A stretch of 64,000 nt of DNA from contig CANQOP010000003.1 in assembly GCA_947625485.1 (NCBI GenBank), positions 62,001-126,000 of the forward strand, in the 5' to 3' direction. The position numbers were made by a program, and so were the translations under genes. This stretch comes from an uncultured Clostridia bacterium (GTDB taxonomy: Bacteria > Bacillota > Clostridia > Oscillospirales > Acutalibacteraceae). Of this stretch, positions 36,690 to 44,381 are shown piece by piece (position 1 is the stretch's first letter; each line of letters starts with the position of its first letter). The notes beneath the pieces are model-generated. The model had not been told where the DNA came from and searched no databases. It saw only the letters and a program-made list of their open reading frames with translations.

Positions 36690-36725
36690 AAAAAAATCAC
36701 CGCGTCTTTGCGGTGATTTTTTTGG
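36690..36725. terminator. Terminator 2, bidirectional
   Basis: AAAAAAATCACCGC pairs with GCGGTGATTTTTTT around GTCTTT, with long A- and T-runs on both sides. It backs up the aspS terminator and can stop the minus-strand asparaginase transcript coming from the other side. Confidence 0.88.
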
Positions 36726-37018
36726 GATGAAATTGTGTGATTTCGTCGCTTATTGCAGTGACGATAAAGCACATACCTTAGTGTGCGATTATATTTTAAC
36801 CGATGTCACCACGAAAATCAACAATTCTAGCGTAATGTAATCGCTATATGGAAAAACTGTAAGGGTTAATTCTCTAATGAATTTATGAGTAAAAATTCGG
36901 TAACAATTTGTAACGAACAAATGTGCTAATATTAAAAATTGTAATAATGTTTACTTGAAAATTACTACATATTGTGGTTTTTTTTCAGTATTTAAGTTTT
37001 ATATACAATTTAGCGTGT
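36726..37018. other. AT-rich spacer without recognisable features
   Basis: Between the second terminator and the end of the asparaginase gene lies 293 bases of AT-rich sequence with two short hairpins (CGTCGC/GTGACG around 36738-36763 and GCACA/TGTGC around 36769-36786). No gene or clear promoter is seen. It would form the long 3' end of the asparaginase transcript. Confidence 0.5.
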
Positions 37019-37918
37019 TTAAGAATATTGCGCCCAAAGCTTAATATACGCGAAAATCGGAGTTACCTCGGGTAATATTCTGATACCGAGTTCATCGAAA
37101 ACGCGCGTACTCTCGTAGCGGCTTTCCTTCGGCATACCTACGAGATAAATCGAAATTTGCTTTACCTCGCAGGTTTTGCAAAAGCGTATAAAATCCTTGC
37201 TTTCCGTCGGGAGAGTACCCGAGTGATAGGAGCTGAAAAGCACGGCTTTAATTCCGTGTGCGTCAGGGAAAAACATACCCGCGTGGACGCTAAGCCAGAG
37301 GACGGGAGAGGTTTTTTTGAACGCGGGCTTTTCGGGAGCGTCGTAATCATTATCCGAAAAATCCGTGCGGATAAATTTATCGCCCTCAAAATAGCCGAAG
37401 CTCCCATTAATCGAGCGCACGTCGTCGATGTACGGGTCGTGGGAAAGCAATTTATTTGCGCGGTGAATTTCAGGGAGCATATCAGTGTTGCGGTAGCTTA
37501 CGAATACGCCGCCGATGTTTTCGCGGATAAATTTTATCGCGTACTTAAAATTAATATAACCGTTTGAGCGTCTGTCCGAAAGCACATAGTTGCTCGACAC
37601 GAGTACAATCGGTATTTTTGAATTGCCGAAAGCGAGCGACAGCGCCGCGGCGCCGTACTGTAATGTATCCGTGCCGTGAGTAACTATTATTCCGTCAAAG
37701 TCCTCTCTTAGTCTGCCGCCGACGCACTTAACAAGCATAGTCAAAAGCCCGCCGTCAAGCTGTTCGGAGGGTTTAAAATACGGAGAAAAGGTCTTGACCT
37801 CAATATCGGGGTCAAGAACCTTTAGAAGCTCATAATTTTGCTTCTCACATGGACCGATATAGCCGTCGTCCAGCCGACACGCAATCGTCCCGCCGGTAAA
37901 AATTACCGCGAGCCTCAT
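37019..37918 (-). CDS. L-asparaginase-family amidohydrolase
   Basis: The 299-residue protein carries the two asparaginase motifs: FTGGTIA near residues 7-13 with the first catalytic Thr, and VTHGTDT near residue 90 with the Thr-Asp pair. Asparaginases hydrolyse Asn to Asp and ammonia. No signal peptide is present, so it should be cytosolic. Its start overlaps the stop of the upstream secreted FN3/BIG2 gene by 4 bases (ATGA), so translation is coupled. The middle and C-terminal parts are divergent, and the natural substrate could be another amide. Confidence 0.88.
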   Translation of the reverse strand: MRLAVIFTGGTIACRLDDGYIGPCEKQNYELLKVLDPDIEVKTFSPYFKPSEQLDGGLLTMLVKCVGGRLREDFDGIIVTHGTDTLQYGAAALSLAFGNSKIPIVLVSSNYVLSDRRSNGYINFKYAIKFIRENIGGVFVSYRNTDMLPEIHRANKLLSHDPYIDDVRSINGSFGYFEGDKFIRTDFSDNDYDAPEKPAFKKTSPVLWLSVHAGMFFPDAHGIKAVLFSSYHSGTLPTESKDFIRFCKTCEVKQISIYLVGMPKESRYESTRVFDELGIRILPEVTPIFAYIKLWAQYS

Positions 37919-38790
37919 TTAACGGTAACCTTAATTTTGATAGTGTGTTTCTCTCCTTCGTACTCACCCGATGCTGTGAGAGTAGCCGTTCCCTTCTTTA
38001 CGCCTGTGATAACGCCCTTTTTGCTTACTTTTACAATGTTTTTATCAGATGTTTTCCACGTAATGGAAGGAGCGAGGAAAGAATAGGAGTTAATTTTTTC
38101 ACGTATGTCGGAGTAAACCTGACCCTTGGAAATCGTGAGTTTAAGAGGCTTTCCGCTCTTGTAATAGCCGTAAACGTCGTGGTCAATGTTGCTCTTTGCG
38201 GACTTGTAACTGCCGTTGTACGCAACTACATAGTATTTGTAGCTCTCGATATACTCTGTGCTTACGGTTCGGTCTTTATAAGTATATGTGCCCTGTTTTA
38301 CCTCGGCAATTTTTTTGAAAGAGTTTGCGGATTTAAGAGAACGGTAAATCTTATAGATTTTGGCGCCTTTGACTTTGTACCATTCTAATGTAATGCCGTC
38401 CATATCAACAAGCTCTTCGGCGTTCAGCTCGGGGCGGTCCAGAAACATAACGGACTTAGCCTTTGTGTAAGAGCCAGCTTTTTTGTTTTTATATGCCTTT
38501 ACCTTAAAGCTGTAAATTTTTCCGGGCGAAAGATTATCGTCGGTAAAACTCGTTTTCTTGCCCTTGTACGCGACCTTATAGGATTTAGCTGTGCTCAGTT
38601 TATATTTAAGAACATATTTTGTCGCGCCTTTTACCTTTTTCCAGCTGACCTTAACACCATTGGCGGTGTTTTTTACTGTGAGACCCTTAGGTGCTGCAAC
38701 TTTAGCGGCGCTTACAGGAAAGGAGATAACTCCGACCGTTGAAATAAGTATCGCGAGAACGACCGTAATTGTACGTCTGAAGATTTTCAT
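37915..38790 (-). CDS. Secreted FN3/BIG2-domain protein
   Basis: This 291-residue protein has a signal peptide (about 1-28, cleavage near VSAA), a first fibronectin type III-like domain (about 33-120, GLTVKNTANGVKVSWKKVKG), a second one (about 125-205) and a C-terminal BIG2-like Ig domain (about 210-291, ITWKTSDKNIVKVSKKGVIT). It is lysine-rich and probably binds the cell surface or carbohydrates. The first FN3 domain resembles that of the protein encoded at 39065-40324. It is translationally coupled to the downstream asparaginase gene. Confidence 0.85.
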   Translation of the reverse strand: MKIFRRTITVVLAILISTVGVISFPVSAAKVAAPKGLTVKNTANGVKVSWKKVKGATKYVLKYKLSTAKSYKVAYKGKKTSFTDDNLSPGKIYSFKVKAYKNKKAGSYTKAKSVMFLDRPELNAEELVDMDGITLEWYKVKGAKIYKIYRSLKSANSFKKIAEVKQGTYTYKDRTVSTEYIESYKYYVVAYNGSYKSAKSNIDHDVYGYYKSGKPLKLTISKGQVYSDIREKINSYSFLAPSITWKTSDKNIVKVSKKGVITGVKKGTATLTASGEYEGEKHTIKIKVTVK

Positions 38791-39021
38791 ATTATTCCTC
38801 CTAGTATACTAATATTTACATATGCAATATTTCTATAGTTTATTGTAACATAATTTCGCAAAGAAATCTACAGGAAAAATTTTATTGCGTGATAGAGAGG
38901 GTTGGGTTGCTCTGAGCATAAGTGTAAATCAGAGTTTTGCGCTCTTGTACCAAGAATGAGTTGGATGTATCGTAAAGGAATACTGATGCTTTATTTTTGC
39001 ACGAAACGAGCTTTTATATAC

Positions 39022-39049
39022 AAAAAAGCGGACGCCGAACGGCGCCCGC
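39022..39049 (-). terminator. Minus-strand terminator after the three-FN3 protein gene
   Basis: On the minus strand GCGGGCGCC pairs with GGCGTCCGC, with one wobble, around GTTC and is followed by TTTTTT. It ends the transcript of the secreted FN3 gene 16 bases after its stop. Confidence 0.85.
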
Positions 39050-39064
39050 CTGTGTAATATCAAA

Positions 39065-40324
39065 TTATTTTACGTTTACAACAACGTATGCAGCCTTTGT
39101 GGAGAAGTCAAAATCCTTAATGGTTACGCCTGTGCCTTCAACGTACTTACCAACAGCCTTCTTGATGAGGTCGTTAACTTTCTTGTTGAACTGATCCTTA
39201 TACTGATTTACGAGAGAATCAGCAGGTGTAATCTTGATCTTTGCTGTTCCTGCCTTAACTGCCTTGATTACAGCGTCATCAGAAACTGTTACTACATCGT
39301 TGCCTTCAACAACTTCTACCTTGTAGAGACCGCTGAGGCTGAAGTACTCAACGAGAGCCTTGCCCTCTTTGTACTCTTCGCCTACCTTGAGGTCAAGAAC
39401 AACAGTCGGGTTCTTCTTCTCGTCGAAGTAGTAAGCGTTTACGCCGTCCTTCTTAGGAGCGTAAGGAGCGATAACTTCCTTGCTTGCAACGGACTTGCTT
39501 GAGCCGTTTACAGCATAAATCTTATAAGCATAAGCTGTCGGGTTTACGCTGAGGTTCTGGTCTGTGTAAGCAGCTGCGGAAACAGAAGCAACCTTTGTGT
39601 AGGAAGTGTCGCCTGCCTTCATACGATAAACAGAGTAGCTCTTAGCGCCCTTTACGGTATTCCACGAAACTGCAATTGACTTTGTATCCTTTGCTTCTCT
39701 TGCGGAAACGCCTGCAACCTTAGCAAGGTAAACGATAGACTTAGGAGAGCTCATAATGGACTTAGCGCCGGTCTTTTCGTTCTTGCCGACAATCTTGTAG
39801 CTGTACTTTGTACCGGAAACAACATTAGTGTCCTTGTAGGAAGTGCTCTTTACAACCTTAACTTTCTTGTAAGAACCTTTTGTCTTTCTGTAAACCTGAT
39901 ACTTTGTAGCGCCGCTCTTCTTTGTCCAAGTAAGCTTAACGGACTTAGAGCTGTTTGCGATTGTCTTAATAACAGGGTAGTTAATTTTCGTAGAAGCAAC
40001 CTTTTTGGAAGCCTTAGAAACCTTCTTGCCCTTAACAGCCTTTACCTTGTAAGTATACTTCTTGCCGGCCTTTACGGTATAATCCTTGAAAGAATTTTTC
40101 TTTGTGGTCTTAACAACCTTGGAGCCGCGGTATACTTTATACTTAGTAGCTTTCTTTACTTTCTTCCAAGTTACCTTGAGAGCGCGCTGTGTGTTTTTAA
40201 CTTTAACGCCTGTAGGTTTCTTAACAGCAGCCGCAGCGGAAGCCGTTAAGCCGCCGACAGCGAGAGTGGAAGCAACCATAACAGTAGCTAAAGCCGTGCT
40301 GATTAACTTTTTTGTGATTTTCAT
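39065..40324 (-). CDS. Secreted protein with three FN3 domains and a BIG2-like end
   Basis: The 419-residue product has a signal peptide (about 1-30, ending SAAAA), three lysine-rich FN3-like repeats (about 33-115, 118-205, 208-295) and a C-terminal BIG2-like region with an insertion (about 310-419; the core EVVEGNDVVTVSDDAVIKAV is visible). There is no LPxTG or other obvious wall anchor, so charge-based binding to the envelope is likely. The start is set by AGGAGG 10 bases upstream of ATG at 40324. The function is unknown. Confidence 0.85.
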   Translation of the reverse strand: MKITKKLISTALATVMVASTLAVGGLTASAAAAVKKPTGVKVKNTQRALKVTWKKVKKATKYKVYRGSKVVKTTKKNSFKDYTVKAGKKYTYKVKAVKGKKVSKASKKVASTKINYPVIKTIANSSKSVKLTWTKKSGATKYQVYRKTKGSYKKVKVVKSTSYKDTNVVSGTKYSYKIVGKNEKTGAKSIMSSPKSIVYLAKVAGVSAREAKDTKSIAVSWNTVKGAKSYSVYRMKAGDTSYTKVASVSAAAYTDQNLSVNPTAYAYKIYAVNGSSKSVASKEVIAPYAPKKDGVNAYYFDEKKNPTVVLDLKVGEEYKEGKALVEYFSLSGLYKVEVVEGNDVVTVSDDAVIKAVKAGTAKIKITPADSLVNQYKDQFNKKVNDLIKKAVGKYVEGTGVTIKDFDFSTKAAYVVVNVK

Positions 40325-40457
40325 TTGTGTTTGTCCTCCTTGAGAAATTAGATAATTACACAAGAGTAATTATATCACTATTATTACAAAACCGCCATTG
40401 GCAGAATGCACAAAATACTGAGTTTTTTTTTGCGTATAATGTCGAAAAAGCTTACCG

Positions 40458-41300
40458 TCAGCTTTCAGAAACTTTTTTTCTGAATTTTGCGTGCAAAACG
40501 AGCAGAACGGCGGAAATAACGAACATAAGAGCCGCGCATATCGCCATATCAATGAACAGCGAGTTTAATACTGTAGTATACATATCATTAAGGGAGCGGC
40601 TGAGAATAGCGATTTTTTGGAGTATACCGCTTGCAAAAACTACGGCGGGAACTAGAATAATGAATAAGCCCGAGGAGCAGACGCCGTAGTAAAGGTAGCG
40701 GACCGCTTTATGCTTCCATTCGTTTGTGAAGAAAATCAGAGCAGCTGCCGTGAGAGCAATAACACCGGTTATAATCGCGTATATTGTGAAATTTGTACGG
40801 TATTCGAGCATCGTTTTCTGCAGGACGCTAAAATATGTGATTTCAACATTCTTTGCGTAAATTTTTGCGGCTTCGCTGATAAAGTAGTCTATGCTTTTCT
40901 TGGAAGCGTCGGTTATGTTGTTATCCGACTGATATTTTTGAAGAGCCTCGTCAAGATTCTCCTCAAAATTGGTTGTGTCTACCGTGAGCTTTTTGCCTGC
41001 GTAAAAATCCTCGAGATATTTCTGTATATCCTCGCGCACTAGGACCTCGTCAACAAAGTTTTCAAAGAAGCTCTTGTCGAGACCGCTCGCATCGCCGATG
41101 TTCATCAGGTCGTCGGTTATTTCATCGCACAAGTCCGTGTAATAGGCGGAGCTGTTCAGGCAGTCCAGAATAAAACCCTTGTTAAAAACTGTAAACCTTA
41201 TAACCGAACAAATACTGCAAGCTATCAGGCATACACTGAAGATAAAAGAAAGGATAATGTAGAGAATCTTTCCGACGGTTTTGTTTTTGATAAATTTCAT
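40458..41300 (-). CDS. Four-helix membrane protein of the sortase operon
   Basis: The 280-residue protein has an N-terminal helix (about 11-35), an extracytoplasmic domain (about 36-170, acidic and helical) and three more helices (about 172-192, 203-225, 245-268). No domain is recognised. It begins 12 bases after the sortase stop and completes the three-gene operon. Similar membrane proteins often accompany class D sortases in Clostridia, and a role in presenting or retaining the sortase substrate is only inferred. Confidence 0.75.
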   Translation of the reverse strand: MKFIKNKTVGKILYIILSFIFSVCLIACSICSVIRFTVFNKGFILDCLNSSAYYTDLCDEITDDLMNIGDASGLDKSFFENFVDEVLVREDIQKYLEDFYAGKKLTVDTTNFEENLDEALQKYQSDNNITDASKKSIDYFISEAAKIYAKNVEITYFSVLQKTMLEYRTNFTIYAIITGVIALTAAALIFFTNEWKHKAVRYLYYGVCSSGLFIILVPAVVFASGILQKIAILSRSLNDMYTTVLNSLFIDMAICAALMFVISAVLLVLHAKFRKKVSES

Positions 41301-41312
41301 TACGTCACCGCC

Positions 41313-41969
41313 TTACTCGTACAGACCCACAATTTTGGGGCCTTTAACCTTTTCTGCATACACGAAGAAACGCTGGTTTGTAAGACCCAGACTGTCGAAC
41401 GGATAGCAGGTGTAGAGAATGAGATTCTCGTGGTCAGCCTCAAGGTCGTAAGCCTTTTTATCCTTGTGGTCGCGGATAGCCGTGTTTGTAACCTTGTACT
41501 CGTAGTTACCGTAGCTTGTATTGATTTTTACAATGTCGCCTTTTTTGACCTTTTTGAGACCGTTAAAGTAGGTATTGTTGTGACCTGCTACCAGGATAGT
41601 TTTGCCGTAGCCCGGAATAAAACTGCCGCCGTAAATGCCGACGCCGTTTCTGAGCGGCACGGTGCCGTCGCCGTAAAACAGCTTTGCGTCGACCTTCGTG
41701 CCTTTTATTTTGAGCTTTCCGAACTGCTTGTTGACGCCCGGAAACTCGACGTCCTTTGCGTTTACTGTGTCTCCGCTGTTCTTCGTGGGGACGAAGATAT
41801 TTTCATATGCGCTCGAGTAGTCGATCTGCGTGTCGGAAATAAACATACCGGCGAGGGTGGATAGCTTGTCGTACTTCGGGAGAACAGCCGCAGCTACCGC
41901 AAGACACATAACGAGACAAAATACTATCGGGGTAAAAATCAGGCTGAGTTTATTATTACGCTTTTTCAT
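41313..41969 (-). CDS. Sortase (class D-like)
   Basis: Sortases join secreted proteins to the cell wall or to each other. The 218-residue protein has one N-terminal membrane helix (about 10-30) and the sortase fold with catalytic His in VAGHNNTYF, catalytic Cys in LYTCYPF, and Arg in NQRFFVY. The motif pattern is closest to class D. It overlaps the upstream candidate-substrate gene by 14 bases, implying close coupling. Confidence 0.92.
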   Translation of the reverse strand: MKKRNNKLSLIFTPIVFCLVMCLAVAAAVLPKYDKLSTLAGMFISDTQIDYSSAYENIFVPTKNSGDTVNAKDVEFPGVNKQFGKLKIKGTKVDAKLFYGDGTVPLRNGVGIYGGSFIPGYGKTILVAGHNNTYFNGLKKVKKGDIVKINTSYGNYEYKVTNTAIRDHKDKKAYDLEADHENLILYTCYPFDSLGLTNQRFFVYAEKVKGPKIVGLYE

Positions 41970-42525
41970 ACTGTAAAGCTTTTCTTCTTACAATTACTCC
42001 TGCCGCGCAGAGCACGAGCAGAGTTGCTGCGACGGATACCATAAAAGGAACAAGGTTAAACTCAGGCTGTGCGCCTGTAGCCTTGATTACGTTTCCGTCG
42101 TCGTCGATGATGACCTCGCCTGCACTGTTGATAATCTTCAGATTTTCAGTGTCAGCGCCTGCGGGAACTTTTACGTCAAGAACAGCGGCTGCCTGGCTAG
42201 CGTAACCCATAAGGGTGTTGAGCTGAGAAGAAGTGAGCTTCTTTATGCTGTCCTTTCCTGTGCTTTGAAGAAACGAACGGCCCTGGTTAATAAGACCGTT
42301 GATTTTGCTTGCCTGGTCTGACGTCATATCAATAGTATTGAAACGTGCCTCTGCCTGATTAATATAGGAAGAAGGAACGTATACGCTGTTTCCTTTCATA
42401 TTTGCGGGAGTACGCATATTACTTAGTACGCTCTGCTCGCTGGAATTAAGTCCTGCGGCGAAAACAGAGGTACAGGATAGGACTGCAATCAGAACCACTG
42501 CAAGCAATGCTATTACTTTTTTCAT
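41956..42525 (-). CDS. Secreted, C-terminally anchored protein, candidate sortase substrate
   Basis: The 189-residue protein has a signal peptide (about 1-23, cleaved near VFAA), a helical middle, and a C-terminal hydrophobic helix (about 158-178) followed by a basic tail (RRKALQYEKA). This is the layout of a sortase substrate, but no LPxTG-type motif precedes the helix; the pre-helix sequence is GAQPEFNLVPF. It is the first gene of the sortase operon, with an AAAGGAG site and 7-base spacing. No family function is known to me. Confidence 0.78.
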   Translation of the reverse strand: MKKVIALLAVVLIAVLSCTSVFAAGLNSSEQSVLSNMRTPANMKGNSVYVPSSYINQAEARFNTIDMTSDQASKINGLINQGRSFLQSTGKDSIKKLTSSQLNTLMGYASQAAAVLDVKVPAGADTENLKIINSAGEVIIDDDGNVIKATGAQPEFNLVPFMVSVAATLLVLCAAGVIVRRKALQYEKA

Positions 42526-42550
42526 ATTTTTTCTCCTTTCTGCCTAATAC

Positions 42551-42571
42551 GCATTATACCATATATAATGC
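42551..42571. promoter_or_regulatory. Palindromic operator-like site in the divergent promoter region
   Basis: GCATTATA and TATAATGC form a perfect 8-bp inverted repeat with a 5-base centre (CCATA). A TATAAT occurs on each strand within it. It lies 26-46 bases upstream of the sortase-operon start, overlapping its likely -10 region. This is suggestive of a regulator binding site, but no clear -35 was found for the minus direction. Confidence 0.5.
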
Positions 42572-42733
42572 AGGACAATAGCTTACTGTCCATTATTCTA
42601 GCATAGTTAAAAGCAAAAGTAAAGTTAGAATTTATTAAAAGAAAAATTTGCATAAAAAATGCAAAATATGGAAAAAAACGCAACTTATTTTGGGACAAAT
42701 CGGAGAAAATATCTGTTAATTATGTATATACTG

Positions 42734-42762
42734 TTGCATTTGAGGTGATATTGTAGTAGAAT
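42734..42762 (+). promoter_or_regulatory. Predicted promoter of the exopolysaccharide locus
   Basis: TTGCAT (42734-42739) and TAGAAT (42757-42762) are separated by 17 bases and lie about 45 bases before the first gene of the locus. Confidence 0.65.
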
Positions 42763-42807
42763 TACTATGAAATTTTATGTTATTCGCTTTTAAAACGAGG
42801 TGTGATT

Positions 42808-43590
42808 ATGGATAACTACGAAGTTCAGGACAGATTTGAGGAACGTGAAATATCGTTAAGGGATTTGTTTAAAACATTCAAACAGGGTTTTTGGATTATA
42901 ATAGTAACAGCGGTTGTCGCTGCTGTTATTTCATACGGATATACAAGTATTTTTATTCCCAAAACATATACGTCCGAGGTCAAGCTCTACGTCGACACCG
43001 CCAGCAGCGGAGAAGGCATAAGCGCGGAGCTCAGCGCAAGGACTCTTGCAAATCAGCTTGTAAGTACTTATATCGAGATGCTTGACACAAACAAATTCTA
43101 CGAAGCGCTTTCCGACGAGCTTGATAATAAATATTCCTCATCACAGCTCAGTAAAATAGTAAGCTTTGATTATGACCAGACGTCAAAGACAGAGTTGTTC
43201 GGAGCTACGGTAAACGCCGCCTCCGCTACGGAAGCGAAGGTGATTGCGGACAGTGTTGCCGAGATTGCGCCCCGCATTATTTCCGATATTCGCGACGACA
43301 GCGCGGAGCTTAAAATCGTTGACAATCCGCAGATACCCGAAAAACCTTCCTCCCCGAATGTTCTGAAGAACACCCTCATTGCTTTCGCCGCGGGTTTTGC
43401 TGTCGCGCTTATCTATGTGTTTGCGAGAGAGGCGCTCGACAACAAGATAAAGTATACGTCCGAATTAATAGAAATTAACAGTATTCCCGTGCTCTCTGCA
43501 ATCCCGGATTTCGGAGGAAAGAGCATTATTCTTGGTGAAGACGGCGCTGATCAGCCTGATGCTGACAATACCGATAAGGAGGCAAAATAA
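42808..43590 (+). CDS. Capsule/EPS chain-length regulator (Wzz/CpsC/YveK type)
   Basis: The 260-residue protein has the Wzz layout: a cytoplasmic start (EISLRDLFKTFKQGFW), a first helix (about 31-52), a mainly extracellular domain, and a second helix (about 193-213) preceded by the proline-rich IPEKPSSPN motif. Such proteins control chain length and activate the partner tyrosine kinase. ATG 42808 is preferred, with CGAGGTG upstream. Its stop overlaps the kinase start by one base. Confidence 0.9.
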   Translation: MDNYEVQDRFEEREISLRDLFKTFKQGFWIIIVTAVVAAVISYGYTSIFIPKTYTSEVKLYVDTASSGEGISAELSARTLANQLVSTYIEMLDTNKFYEALSDELDNKYSSSQLSKIVSFDYDQTSKTELFGATVNAASATEAKVIADSVAEIAPRIISDIRDDSAELKIVDNPQIPEKPSSPNVLKNTLIAFAAGFAVALIYVFAREALDNKIKYTSELIEINSIPVLSAIPDFGGKSIILGEDGADQPDADNTDKEAK

Positions 43591-44288
43591 TGGCTAAGAA
43601 GAACAGCGAGCAAAAAGACCGAGCACTCAGGTTTCAGATTACCGAGGCATATAAAAAGGCAAGAACAAACTTAGTTTATTCGATAATAAAAAAAGGCTGC
43701 AAAAAAATTATTTTTACAAGCCCGTTTAAAAGCGAAGGCAAGACCACGACCACCATTAACGTGGCGATTGCTCTTTCACAGCAGAAGAACACGAGAGTGC
43801 TCGTGATTGACTGCGATTTGCGCCGTCCGACCACACACACTTACTTTGGGCTCAAGGGCGACGAGAAGGGACTCGCAAACTTCCTTAACGACGAGTGTAC
43901 GCTCGAAGAGGCTGTTTCAAAAACAAATAACGAGAACCTCGACTTAATCACCTTCGGCGCTATTCCGCCAAACCCGTCCGAGCTCCTCTCGAGCGACAGT
44001 ATGGCTGAGATGCTCGAAAAGCTTGAGGAAAAATACGATTACATCATTTTCGATACTCCGCCCGTGAATATGGTCGTTGACGTAATTCCGCTGCTCAGGT
44101 TAAGCGACGGCACAGTGCTCGTCGTAAAGCATAACTCCTCAACCTATCCCGAGCTTAAAAGCGCGGTTGATACGCTTAGAAGAAATCATGCGAAAATTCT
44201 CGGTATCATAGTCAACGGTACTCCTACCGTTGAGACCTCAAAGGGCGGATATTTCTCGCGCAACAAGAGAGAAAACACCTACGAATGA
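43590..44288 (+). CDS. Bacterial tyrosine kinase (CpsD/CapB/YwqD type)
   Basis: This 232-residue BY-kinase regulates polysaccharide assembly. Motifs are Walker A SPFKSEGKTTTT, Walker A' VLVIDCDLRRP and Walker B YDYIIFDTPP. The N-terminus (ITEAYKKARTNLVYS) matches the region contacting the CpsC-type activator. The C-terminal tail has two Tyr residues (in GGYFS and NTYE) that may be autophosphorylated. No matching phosphatase gene lies in the window. Confidence 0.92.
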   Translation: MAKKNSEQKDRALRFQITEAYKKARTNLVYSIIKKGCKKIIFTSPFKSEGKTTTTINVAIALSQQKNTRVLVIDCDLRRPTTHTYFGLKGDEKGLANFLNDECTLEEAVSKTNNENLDLITFGAIPPNPSELLSSDSMAEMLEKLEEKYDYIIFDTPPVNMVVDVIPLLRLSDGTVLVVKHNSSTYPELKSAVDTLRRNHAKILGIIVNGTPTVETSKGGYFSRNKRENTYE

Positions 44289-44381
44289 CGCTTACTAAAG
44301 GACTGTGAGATAGATAATATTATTATGTAAGATAAATTTGTTATTTTTTTACAGACCCGACTTTATTTTAGGAGAAAGCTT

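Noticed and set aside
41956-42100. Standard LPxTG sorting signal in the sortase-operon protein
   Set aside because: The residues before the C-terminal helix contain no LPxTG, NPxTG or similar motif.
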